DNA from: Parcubacteria group bacterium 21-54-25
GTDB taxonomy: Bacteria; Patescibacteriota; Minisyncoccia; Phycocordibacterales; Phycocordibacteraceae
Assembly (NCBI GenBank): GCA_002255585.1
Contig: NCBJ01000009.1
Coordinates: forward strand, 1-33,126
Reading direction: 5' to 3'
DNA length: 33,126 nt
This document shows positions 7,174 through 13,256 of the stretch, piece by piece; within the stretch, counting starts at the first letter, position 1, and every line of letters starts with the position of its first letter. The translations under genes and the position numbers were made by a program. The notes under the pieces are model-generated. The model worked only from the letters and a program-made list of their open reading frames with translations. It was not told the origin of the DNA and made no database searches.

Positions 7174-8100
7174 TCAAACAGTGAGGTATCGTCGGATAGC
7201 GAGGAAACTTGCTGCGCCGCCGAGCACGAGACCCGAGCCAAAAAGTATCAAGAAAATGAGCCCGAGATTGTCAACGTAGTACGTGAAGAAATTAAACCCG
7301 CCAAACCAGTCCGTAGTCATTTGCCCCACATACCACGAGGCGGGGAGGAGGAGCAAAAGCACCACGGCAGCGGCGATAAGCCCCGCGATGACACCGGCCA
7401 CGATAAATGGCCCCCGAATATAGGCATTCGATGCGCCTACGAGCCGCATGACGGCAATTTCGTCACGCGACGTGTAAATCGCAAGTCGAATTGTTGCGAA
7501 AGCAATGGTCACCGAAGCAAGCGCAAAAAGCAGCACGATTGCCGCGCCTACTTGCTGCACTGTATGCATGGCAAACGAGAGTCGATCAATAACGGTTTTG
7601 TTTTGCTGATAGTTGACTCGATCGATAATAGACACCCCGCTGGCAGAAAGCGCCGGCCCTGTGCTAAGAAAATTTGCGATACTGCTGTATTGTGAAGGGT
7701 CTTTTGCTTGGATAGAAAGCGAGGCGTCGAGCGGGTTAGTACCGAGTTCGTCGAGTGCCTGGAGCGTCAGCTGATCGTTTGCGTGCCGCGCACGAAAATC
7801 CGCAAGCGCCTGGTCACGTGATGTGTAGGTAATTGAGGCAACCTGCGGCAGCTGCTCGAGCCGGTGCTTGAGCGCAAGGATGTCGCTCGACGCCGCGGTG
7901 GTTACGAAATACACGCTGATGTCCACTTTGTTGCGAATCGTGACGAGTGTGTAGTTCAAAAGTCCCGATAGGAAAATGAGCGCGGCGATGATACCGAGGG
8001 TCACGGTCATAATAAGCACGGTTGCAAAAGAAACCGCACCGCTACGCACGAAATTTTTCGCTCCTCCGATGCTCACTCGACGAATTGCAGTCCAATGCAT
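7174..8100 (-). CDS. ftsX: Cell division protein FtsX
   Basis: A 308-residue permease-like protein with one N-terminal membrane segment (about 22-46), an external domain (about 48-175, with VDISVYF and the LPQVASITYTSRDQAL segment) and three C-terminal segments, the FtsX layout. With FtsE it forms a complex that does not transport but activates peptidoglycan hydrolases at the division site. The family motif VMRLVGAS is present at about 217-224. Start: ATG at 8100 (MHWTAIRR). It begins 7 nt after the ftsE stop, and a consensus TATAAT (8112-8107) that overlaps that stop ends six nt before this ATG, so ftsX may also have its own promoter. A plausible wall-enzyme partner is the coiled-coil transglycosylase at 25031-26434. 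Confidence 0.93.
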   Translation of the reverse strand: MHWTAIRRVSIGGAKNFVRSGAVSFATVLIMTVTLGIIAALIFLSGLLNYTLVTIRNKVDISVYFVTTAASSDILALKHRLEQLPQVASITYTSRDQALADFRARHANDQLTLQALDELGTNPLDASLSIQAKDPSQYSSIANFLSTGPALSASGVSIIDRVNYQQNKTVIDRLSFAMHTVQQVGAAIVLLFALASVTIAFATIRLAIYTSRDEIAVMRLVGASNAYIRGPFIVAGVIAGLIAAAVVLLLLLPASWYVGQMTTDWFGGFNFFTYYVDNLGLIFLILFGSGLVLGGAASFLAIRRYLTV

Positions 8101-8106
8101 ATCTCT

Positions 8107-8112
8107 ATTATA
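8107..8112 (-). promoter_or_regulatory. -10 box for ftsX-pyrG, overlapping the ftsE stop
   Basis: TATAAT, perfect consensus. Its last four bases on the minus strand (TAAT) contain the ftsE stop TAA. It ends 6 nt before the ftsX ATG. Confidence 0.5.
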
Positions 8113-8791
8113 AAACATACTGCCCCTGCACGTCGTCGCGCACAACGCGGCCGCGATCCATCGTGATGACACGGCGGCCCACAGAGTCCACGACCCCTTT
8201 ATTGTGCGTCGTAATTAAAATAGTTGTACCAAGTTCGTTAATTTTCTTTAGAATTTGCACAATCTCATACGTATTGACGGGATCAAGGTTTCCCGTCGGC
8301 TCATCAGCCACAATGACGTCGGGCTGATTGATGATGGCACGACCAATTGCAACGCGTTGCTGCTCGCCGCCGGAGAGCTGGTGCGGAAAGTGGTTCGTTT
8401 TTTCGGCGAGGTCAACCAGTTCAAGAATATGCGGTACGTCTGAGGCAATTTCGTCATCGGGACGCCCGGCCGCCTCCATCGCGAACGCAATATTCTCGTA
8501 TGCGGTCTTGTGCGGAATGAGACGAAAATCCTGAAAGACCATACCAATTTTCCGCCGATAGTGGTACAGCGCGGAGCTCGGTAGTTCGTGTACGTTTACC
8601 GATTCAAAAAAAATAGTGCCGCTTGTCGGCCGCTCTTCTGCAAGAAGCGTTTTAAGAAGTGTCGTCTTCCCCGCTCCTGAGTGCCCCACAATAGAAATGA
8701 ATTCTTTGGGTGCGATGGAAAGCGTTACGTCTTCTAGTGCGGGAACCTCATCACCGTTGTAGATCTTCGAAACCTTCTCGAAATAAATCAT
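8108..8791 (-). CDS. ftsE: Cell division ATP-binding protein FtsE
   Basis: A 227-residue ABC ATPase (E. coli FtsE: 222). Walker A GHSGAGKT (36-43), FQDFRLIPHKTAYENIAF (86-103, the FtsE-type Q-loop), signature LSGGEQQR (139-146), Walker B VIVADEPTGNLD (159-170) and H-loop TTHNKG (194-199). FQDFRL and TAYENIAF distinguish FtsE from LolD. It powers FtsX in controlling septal wall hydrolysis. Start: ATG at 8791 (MIYFEKVSKIYNG); the frame upstream has no family similarity. TACAAT (8805-8800) ends eight nt before the ATG. First gene of ftsE-ftsX-pyrG. Confidence 0.96.
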   Translation of the reverse strand: MIYFEKVSKIYNGDEVPALEDVTLSIAPKEFISIVGHSGAGKTTLLKTLLAEERPTSGTIFFESVNVHELPSSALYHYRRKIGMVFQDFRLIPHKTAYENIAFAMEAAGRPDDEIASDVPHILELVDLAEKTNHFPHQLSGGEQQRVAIGRAIINQPDVIVADEPTGNLDPVNTYEIVQILKKINELGTTILITTHNKGVVDSVGRRVITMDRGRVVRDDVQGQYVL

Positions 8792-8799
8792 GCTCGACC

Positions 8800-8805
8800 A
8801 TTGTA
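8800..8805 (-). promoter_or_regulatory. -10 box for ftsE
   Basis: TACAAT, 8 nt before the ATG at 8791. No Shine-Dalgarno site lies between. Confidence 0.5.
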
Positions 8806-8900
8806 CCGCACCTGCGGCATACCCGTCCAACCGCACACCACACCAAGCAAACAACCCGCCGTATGAGTGGGTGTGGAAAAACAAGACGCCCGCACTGTTG

Positions 8901-9782
8901 CTACGAGCTTGCCTCAAGCGTTGCTGCCGCATCGATAAAATCGGCGATATCGCCCGCGAGCACGGCATCGGGGTTGCCTGACTCGTACCCCGTGCGATGG
9001 TCCTTCACCATCTTGTACGGGTGGAGCACATAGGAGCGGATTTGACTCCCCCACTCGTTTGCAGTCGTCGCCGCAATGGAGCGCCCTTTTGCCTCGGCAA
9101 GCCGCGCGGCTTCTTCTTTTGCGAAAATCTTTGCTGAGAGGAGCGCGAGTGCTTTTTCTCGGTTGGCCTGCTGCGAACGCTCACTCGAAACATGCACCGA
9201 GAGATTGGTCGGCTTGTGGACGATGCGTACCGCCGTCTCACGCTTGTTCACATTCTGTCCACCAGCGCCGCCCGAGCGCGCAAATTGCATTTCGAGATCG
9301 TCGGGATTGAGTTCGACTGCATCGTCTTTTGTGAGTACGGGCAGCACCTCCACGAGCGCGAAGCTCGTCTGACGCTTTGCGTTTGCATTAAATGGGGAGA
9401 TGCGTACAAGCCGGTGCACGCCTGCTTCGTGCCTTAGGCGGCCGTAGGCGCCCGAACCGGCAATTTCGAGTGTGAGGTTCCTGTAGCCGCCGTGGTCATT
9501 TTCGTTTGCGTGGAGCTCCATGACGCGCCACCCCTGCTTGGCGGCGTAGCTCTCATACATGCGACGTAGCATACCGGCGAAGTCCTCAGCATCGTCGCCA
9601 CCGGCGCCCGCAAGCACCGAGAGCGTGGCGTCACCGCGGTCGTGTGGGTCGCCACCACCGCCCTCTTTAAGCATCTGGTACTCACGCACCGCGCGCTGTG
9701 CTGCGTCTTTGTCTGCCCAAAAATCTGGCGTCGCCATGAGCACCTCGAGTTCTGCTAGCCGCTTTTCAGTTGTTTTATCCAT
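8901..9782 (-). CDS. prfB: Peptide chain release factor 2, compact form
   Basis: RF2 recognises UGA and UAA stops and releases the peptide. The stop-recognition motif SPF (129-131) marks it as RF2 rather than RF1, and the GGQ motif is at 174-176 within [12 protein letters not shown]. At 293 residues it is about 70 shorter than E. coli RF2 (365): only some 55 residues precede the [11 protein letters not shown] segment of domain 2, so most of the helical domain 1 is missing. The usual in-frame UGA used for programmed frameshifting is absent; the frame is continuous from ATG at 9782. TATACT preceded by TGC (9797-9792) ends nine nt before the ATG. Its presence agrees with TGA serving as a stop here, as in ftsX and pheS. 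Confidence 0.95.
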   Translation of the reverse strand: MDKTTEKRLAELEVLMATPDFWADKDAAQRAVREYQMLKEGGGGDPHDRGDATLSVLAGAGGDDAEDFAGMLRRMYESYAAKQGWRVMELHANENDHGGYRNLTLEIAGSGAYGRLRHEAGVHRLVRISPFNANAKRQTSFALVEVLPVLTKDDAVELNPDDLEMQFARSGGAGGQNVNKRETAVRIVHKPTNLSVHVSSERSQQANREKALALLSAKIFAKEEAARLAEAKGRSIAATTANEWGSQIRSYVLHPYKMVKDHRTGYESGNPDAVLAGDIADFIDAAATLEASS

Positions 9783-9791
9783 TGTGTGGGC

Positions 9792-9797
9792 AGTATA
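9792..9797 (-). promoter_or_regulatory. Extended -10 box for prfB
   Basis: TGC-TATACT, hexamer ending 9 nt before the prfB ATG. It lies just downstream of the pyrC hairpin. Confidence 0.55.
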
Positions 9798-9809
9798 GCA
9801 AAAAGAAAA

Positions 9810-9856
9810 CCGCCAGCAGATTTTTCGCAACACTTCAACGAAAAACCTGCTAGCGG
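9810..9856 (-). terminator. Hairpin downstream of pyrC
   Basis: An 18-position stem (9810-9827 with 9839-9856) with two A/C mismatches closes an 11-nt loop. It includes a run of five T:A pairs next to the loop and begins 9 nt after the pyrC stop. It probably terminates the pyrD-like/pyrC transcript; no long U-tract follows. Confidence 0.6.
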
Positions 9857-9865
9857 CCATGCGAC

Positions 9866-10936
9866 TTACGTCACCACTCGCCACTGCACCAACTTCCCCG
9901 CCCTTAGCGGTATGATGCAATCTGTATTGCCGATCGGATACTCGCGGGGGACACGCCACGGATCTTCCACAAGCTCGATAGTGTCCGTATTTCGCGGCAG
10001 GCCGTAGAAATCAGGACCAAAGTGGCTTGCGAACCCTTCGAGTCTGTTGAGGCGGCCAATACTGTCAAACGCCTCGGCATACAGTCCGAGGGCAGCGTGT
10101 GCCGTATAGCACCCTGCACACCCACACGCCGATTCCTTGGCACTCTTCGGATGTGGCGCAGAATCGGTACCGAGAAAAAACTTCGGATTCCCACTCGTAG
10201 CCGCAGCGATAAGCGCCAAACGGTGTGTCTCTCGCTTCAGCACCGGCACGCAGTAGTGGTGCGGATGAATTCCGTCTTGGAAGATCGCGTTCCGGTTCAT
10301 CAGCAAATGGTGCGCCGTGATGGTCGCCGCGACGTTACTGGTTCGCGCCTCGACGTACCCCACCGCTTCCTTGGTTGTGATGTGCTCAAGCACAACCCTC
10401 AACTTCGGAAACTCCATGAGCACATCGTCCAGTACGTAGTGGAGAAAACTCTTCTCACGATCGAACACATCGACAGATGGATCCGTCACTTCACCGTGCA
10501 CACACAGCGGCATGTCGAGCTCTTCCATGACCTCAAGCACAGCATACACATTCCGCATGTTGGTCACGCCGTTCTCGGAGTTGGTAGTTGCGCCGGCGGG
10601 GTAATACTTCACCGCCCTTACGACACCACTCTCCGCTGCCTTGCGAATCTCCTTCGGCTGGGTGTTGTCAGTCAGATACAAAGTCATGAGTGGTTCGAAG
10701 TTGGCGCCATGCGGCACTGCCGCCAAAATACGTTCGCGGTACGCGAACGCCTGTTCGACGGTGACCACTGGCGGCTTCAGGTTAGGCATGATGATTGCCC
10801 GACCAAATTGCTGCACTGTGTGCTGGAGTACGGCATATAGCAGCTCACCAACACGCACATGCAAATGCCAGTCATCCGGTCGAGTCATCGTACCCCGCCG
10901 ATGGCCCTCCGAGTCCTGCGCTACTTTCATTGCCAT
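9866..10936 (-). CDS. pyrC: Dihydroorotase (class II, PyrC type)
   Basis: A 356-residue zinc amidohydrolase that closes carbamoyl-aspartate to dihydroorotate in UMP synthesis. Close to E. coli PyrC in length and motifs: DDWHLHVR with His24 and His26, carboxylated Lys110 in [15 protein letters not shown], His147 (CVHGEV), His185 (LEHITTKEA) and Asp258 (FLGTDSAPH), plus the Cys pair in [11 protein letters not shown]. Start: ATG at 10936, because AAGGAGG (10948-10942) lies five nt upstream, one of only two strong Shine-Dalgarno sites in the window. It overlaps the end of the pyrD-like gene by 10 bases. The codon and signal style differs from neighbours, suggesting acquisition of the pair. Confidence 0.96.
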   Translation of the reverse strand: MAMKVAQDSEGHRRGTMTRPDDWHLHVRVGELLYAVLQHTVQQFGRAIIMPNLKPPVVTVEQAFAYRERILAAVPHGANFEPLMTLYLTDNTQPKEIRKAAESGVVRAVKYYPAGATTNSENGVTNMRNVYAVLEVMEELDMPLCVHGEVTDPSVDVFDREKSFLHYVLDDVLMEFPKLRVVLEHITTKEAVGYVEARTSNVAATITAHHLLMNRNAIFQDGIHPHHYCVPVLKRETHRLALIAAATSGNPKFFLGTDSAPHPKSAKESACGCAGCYTAHAALGLYAEAFDSIGRLNRLEGFASHFGPDFYGLPRNTDTIELVEDPWRVPREYPIGNTDCIIPLRAGKLVQWRVVT

Positions 10937-11916
10937 GACAGCCTCCTTGGGAAGTTTCCGAATAGCCAGTTACCAAACCAGATTGTTGGTCCCAGCATCC
11001 ACGGACGCACGAGTGCGATGGTGCCAAGTGAGATGGAGTCTGCGCCAGCCAACCAGGCGAGAAACGCACCGAGTGGTCCAAAGATGCCGCCGCCGGCGTT
11101 GATATGCGTTGTGATGCCAGCCTTACGCGCGGCACGTATCCACTTGTTTACGCGCCGACGCAACGGCCAGCCCGAAAGCCCGCCACCACCCAAATGCTCA
11201 AGCGGTGATGTTGTGCTGCCAAAGAACAGAACGTGCATCCACTTAGGAACGTGTGTCCATGGCAATGTATTGGACACGATAATGCCCGCGCACGCTGGAT
11301 GCGCGGCAATGACCTTCATATCCTCAACACTGGCGAGCACGTTTATCTTCACAAAGATATGCACGCCAAGCACCGCCAAGATATCGAGGAATGCGAGCGT
11401 CTCTTTGACGAACTGATCGCGAGCAACTGTATGTGCGATGTTCGGGCACGAGACATTGAGCTGGATCGCCACGAATACGCAACACTGTGCAAGCAACTCT
11501 GCCAGATCTTTCGCGAGGATACGCATTTCCTCTAGGCGCGCCTCGGGCGTTCCCCCAATCGCCATGACCGAGATCATGAACGGTTGCGTGAGTTTCTGCC
11601 AAAGGCCCTTTGCTGCGAGCGCTTTGATGCCGATGTTCGAGAGGCCGACAGCATTGAGCATGACCCCCCAAAGTGCCAGCCACCAATTCATGACAATGCA
11701 TTTTGGCCATTTTTCTGCGGGTGTTATGCCGTCTTCTTCGAGCGGCATATTGCCCTTGTTCGCAAAGGCTGTACCAGTTTTCATTACTGGCGTAGCATTC
11801 TGAAACGAATACCCTGGAAGCCAGCGCGTAAGGTGTTTTTGATATTCATACCCTTCACCGAAGAATCCGCAGACACTCGAGGCGAGCCAGACAAATCTGA
11901 ATGGCCAGTTTTTCAT
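10927..11916 (-). CDS. Dihydroorotate dehydrogenase-like flavoprotein
   Basis: A 329-residue TIM-barrel protein resembling dihydroorotate dehydrogenase, which oxidises dihydroorotate to orotate using FMN. Visible motifs are IQLNVSCPN (151-159; class 1 enzymes have NLSCPN with the catalytic Cys), Lys190 in FVKIN, SNT (215-217), GGGGLSG (243-249) and the phosphate-binding GGGIFG (275-280) with [10 protein letters not shown] (291-300). It is divergent: the N-terminus (1-60) is unusual and tryptophan-rich, and several usual substrate residues are not obvious. The adjacent, overlapping pyrC strongly supports a role in pyrimidine synthesis. Start: ATG at 11916, with AGGAGGTG (11929-11922) five nt upstream. 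The electron acceptor cannot be told; another FMN dehydrogenase of the family is possible. Confidence 0.78.
   Translation of the reverse strand: MKNWPFRFVWLASSVCGFFGEGYEYQKHLTRWLPGYSFQNATPVMKTGTAFANKGNMPLEEDGITPAEKWPKCIVMNWWLALWGVMLNAVGLSNIGIKALAAKGLWQKLTQPFMISVMAIGGTPEARLEEMRILAKDLAELLAQCCVFVAIQLNVSCPNIAHTVARDQFVKETLAFLDILAVLGVHIFVKINVLASVEDMKVIAAHPACAGIIVSNTLPWTHVPKWMHVLFFGSTTSPLEHLGGGGLSGWPLRRRVNKWIRAARKAGITTHINAGGGIFGPLGAFLAWLAGADSISLGTIALVRPWMLGPTIWFGNWLFGNFPRRLSWQ
10942..10948 (-). promoter_or_regulatory. Shine-Dalgarno site of pyrC
   Basis: AAGGAGG, 5 nt before the ATG, inside the last codons of the pyrD-like gene. Decides the start at 10936. Confidence 0.85.
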
Positions 11917-11921
11917 TAGAA

Positions 11922-11929
11922 CACCTCCT
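11922..11929 (-). promoter_or_regulatory. Shine-Dalgarno site of the pyrD-like gene
   Basis: AGGAGGTG, 5 nt before the ATG at 11916. Unlike almost all other genes here, which lack such a site. Confidence 0.85.
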
Positions 11930-12036
11930 ACGTTATGGATGCTATATGAAAAGATCAGAAAATGAAACTGTTGCAACTGTACCTGATTCACCCACAACAC
12001 ACAACGTGCAATCTTACAGACCGCGTATTTCGATGC

Positions 12037-12112
12037 TGGAGCCACCGGTCGGGCTTGAACCGACGACCTGCTCGTTACGAGTGAGCTGCTCTACCAACTG
12101 AGCTACGGTGGC
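12037..12112 (-). tRNA. tRNA-Thr (anticodon CGU)
   Basis: A 76-nt cloverleaf read from 12112 to 12037, acceptor GCCACCG/CGGTGGC, encoded CCA. Anticodon arm GCTCA-CTCGTAA-CGAGC gives anticodon CGT (ACG codons); the stem has one A31/C39 mismatch, where the TGT isoacceptor at 20101 has a perfect A-T pair. The D arm is the same as in the two other Thr tRNAs of the window. Confidence 0.93.
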
Positions 12113-12118
12113 GCCACC

Positions 12119-12151
12119 TATTTTTACCACAAAATGATTATGGCAAAAATA
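12119..12151. repeat. Inverted repeat between two tRNA-Thr genes
   Basis: TATTTTT-A-CCA (12119-12129) pairs with TGG-C-AAAAATA (12141-12151), one mismatch, 11-nt loop. It fills most of the spacer and may be a terminator or a processing hairpin. Confidence 0.4.
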
Positions 12152-12154
12152 AGT

Positions 12155-12230
12155 TGGAGCCGATGGCCGGGCTTGAACCGGCGACCCCGTCCTTACCATG
12201 GACGTGCTCTACCAACTGAGCTACATCGGC
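12155..12230 (-). tRNA. tRNA-Thr (anticodon GGU)
   Basis: A 76-nt cloverleaf read from 12230 to 12155, acceptor GCCGATG/CATCGGC, encoded CCA. The anticodon arm CGTCC-ATGGTAA-GGACG gives anticodon GGT (ACC and ACU codons). It is the first of two tandem Thr tRNAs; a promoter with 17-bp spacing and a perfect palindrome lie immediately upstream. Confidence 0.95.
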
Positions 12231-12252
12231 GCATCCGTTTGCAAACGGATGC
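12231..12252. repeat. Perfect 22-nt palindrome abutting the tRNA 5' end
   Basis: GCATCCGTTT followed directly by its own complement (12231-12240 with 12243-12252 around GC) ends exactly at the base before tRNA-Thr(GGU) position 1. It could be a leader hairpin of the tRNA precursor or an operator shared with the divergent gene at 12390. Confidence 0.6.
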
Positions 12253-12256
12253 GTGC

Positions 12257-12285
12257 AGGATACGGTATTTTGTCGTCCTTTTCAA
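12257..12285 (-). promoter_or_regulatory. Promoter of the tandem tRNA-Thr genes
   Basis: -35 TTGAAA (12285-12280), 17-bp spacer, -10 TATCCT (12262-12257). Predicted start about 12250, at the edge of the palindrome. Confidence 0.65.
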
Positions 12286-12352
12286 TTCTTGCGTGCATCT
12301 TCGCACGCCGAATCTACGAAAGTGCAGACGGTGGCGGGCACCTTCCCGACAG

Positions 12353-12381
12353 TTGACAACTTTGACATGTCGTGCTAAATA
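12353..12381 (+). promoter_or_regulatory. Promoter of the CARDB-domain gene
   Basis: -35 TTGACA (12353-12358), 17-bp spacer, TGC then -10 TAAATA (12376-12381). The ATG at 12390 is 8 nt after the hexamer, so the transcript should be leaderless or nearly so. Confidence 0.65.
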
Positions 12382-12389
12382 ACACTTCT

Positions 12390-13172
12390 ATGACACCTAC
12401 CACCGAAAACACGACTACCGAACCCACGCTCCCGCAAGGAGCGCTACAGGGGCTCGCAATCGTTGGCTTTATAGTGCTTGTTGTCGCTGGCGTGTGGCTT
12501 GCTATCTATACAGCGCGTTTTGTGCCCACCGCAGTGGAGGGCCTAAGTTCTGCGGCCGTCTCGCTCTCGCAATTCTTTACACCCGCCAAGCAGCCGAGTA
12601 CCCTTGTCGTCGTTCCAAATACCGCGACCAGTACCGTCGCCACTAGTACAAATGCAACGACTACAGCCCCGGTGGCGACCTCTGCTGCGCCGACGAAAAA
12701 GACTCGGACGGTACCAACTCCAAAGCCCGGCGCACGCACCGAGCACACGTACCTCATTGGTGACGCAACATCCACCACACCAACGCTCCACGGCCTGCCC
12801 GACCTCGCCACGCGCATCACTGCAGTTGGATACCTTACTTCGACGTCGACCAGTTCGTTTGTAGCGACGACTACTATTCCCGCCGGTGCGCACGTTGCAG
12901 TGAAGTTCACCATCACTAATATCGGCACAAATGTTGCCGCGCCATGGGTGTTCTCTGCCTCGCTCCCCACACAAGTAAATTACATATTTAACTCAGCGAT
13001 ACAGCAGGCGCTCAACCCAGGCGACCATATTGATTATGTGCTTGGATTCGATCAGGCAAACACGGGAGTAAATCAAACCATCTCAATTACCGTAAACCCC
13101 AAGCACGTTGTCGCTGAGTCAAATTTCAACAACAATAGCGCTTCCGCAAGCGTAACGGTGCTTGGGCACTAG
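12390..13172 (+). CDS. Membrane-anchored CARDB-like domain protein
   Basis: A 260-residue protein: one N-terminal membrane segment (about 20-43), a Thr/Ser/Ala/Pro-rich stretch (about 75-120) that looks like an extended external linker, and a C-terminal beta-rich domain (about 145-258) resembling CARDB/Ig-like adhesion modules, with VKFTITNIGTN and ending in VVAESNFNNNSASASVTV, the typical CARDB last strands. Probably displayed outside the cell; partner unknown. Start: ATG at 12390 fits the promoter; a GTG at 12372 lies inside the promoter and is rejected. It converges on gyrB with a long two-way hairpin between. Confidence 0.75.
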   Translation: MTPTTENTTTEPTLPQGALQGLAIVGFIVLVVAGVWLAIYTARFVPTAVEGLSSAAVSLSQFFTPAKQPSTLVVVPNTATSTVATSTNATTTAPVATSAAPTKKTRTVPTPKPGARTEHTYLIGDATSTTPTLHGLPDLATRITAVGYLTSTSTSSFVATTTIPAGAHVAVKFTITNIGTNVAAPWVFSASLPTQVNYIFNSAIQQALNPGDHIDYVLGFDQANTGVNQTISITVNPKHVVAESNFNNNSASASVTVLGH

Positions 13173-13184
13173 GTGCTAGCGGCG

Positions 13185-13240
13185 CACAAAAAGCAACGGG
13201 CGCGGCGGGCCAATGCCCGCCGCGCCCGTTGCTTTTTGTG
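13185..13240. terminator. Bidirectional terminator, perfect 26-bp hairpin
   Basis: A 26-bp perfect stem (13185-13210 with 13215-13240) around a 4-nt CAAT loop. A5 and T5 runs lie within the arms, giving a short U-run on either strand. It sits 12 nt after the CARDB gene stop and 16 nt from the gyrB stop, so it should end both converging transcripts. Confidence 0.85.
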
Positions 13241-13256
13241 TTCGTTCCTGTTAACG

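Noticed and set aside
9783-9959. Upstream extension of prfB that might carry a frameshift site
   Set aside because: The region holds the pyrC hairpin and the prfB -10 box, and its translation does not resemble RF2 domain 1.
10022-10840. A 272-codon plus-strand open frame
   Set aside because: Antisense to pyrC throughout; pyrC is certain, and the product has no recognisable fold.
12372-12389. GTG start for the CARDB gene
   Set aside because: It lies between the -35 and the end of the -10, so it would not be transcribed from the visible promoter; ATG 12390 fits.
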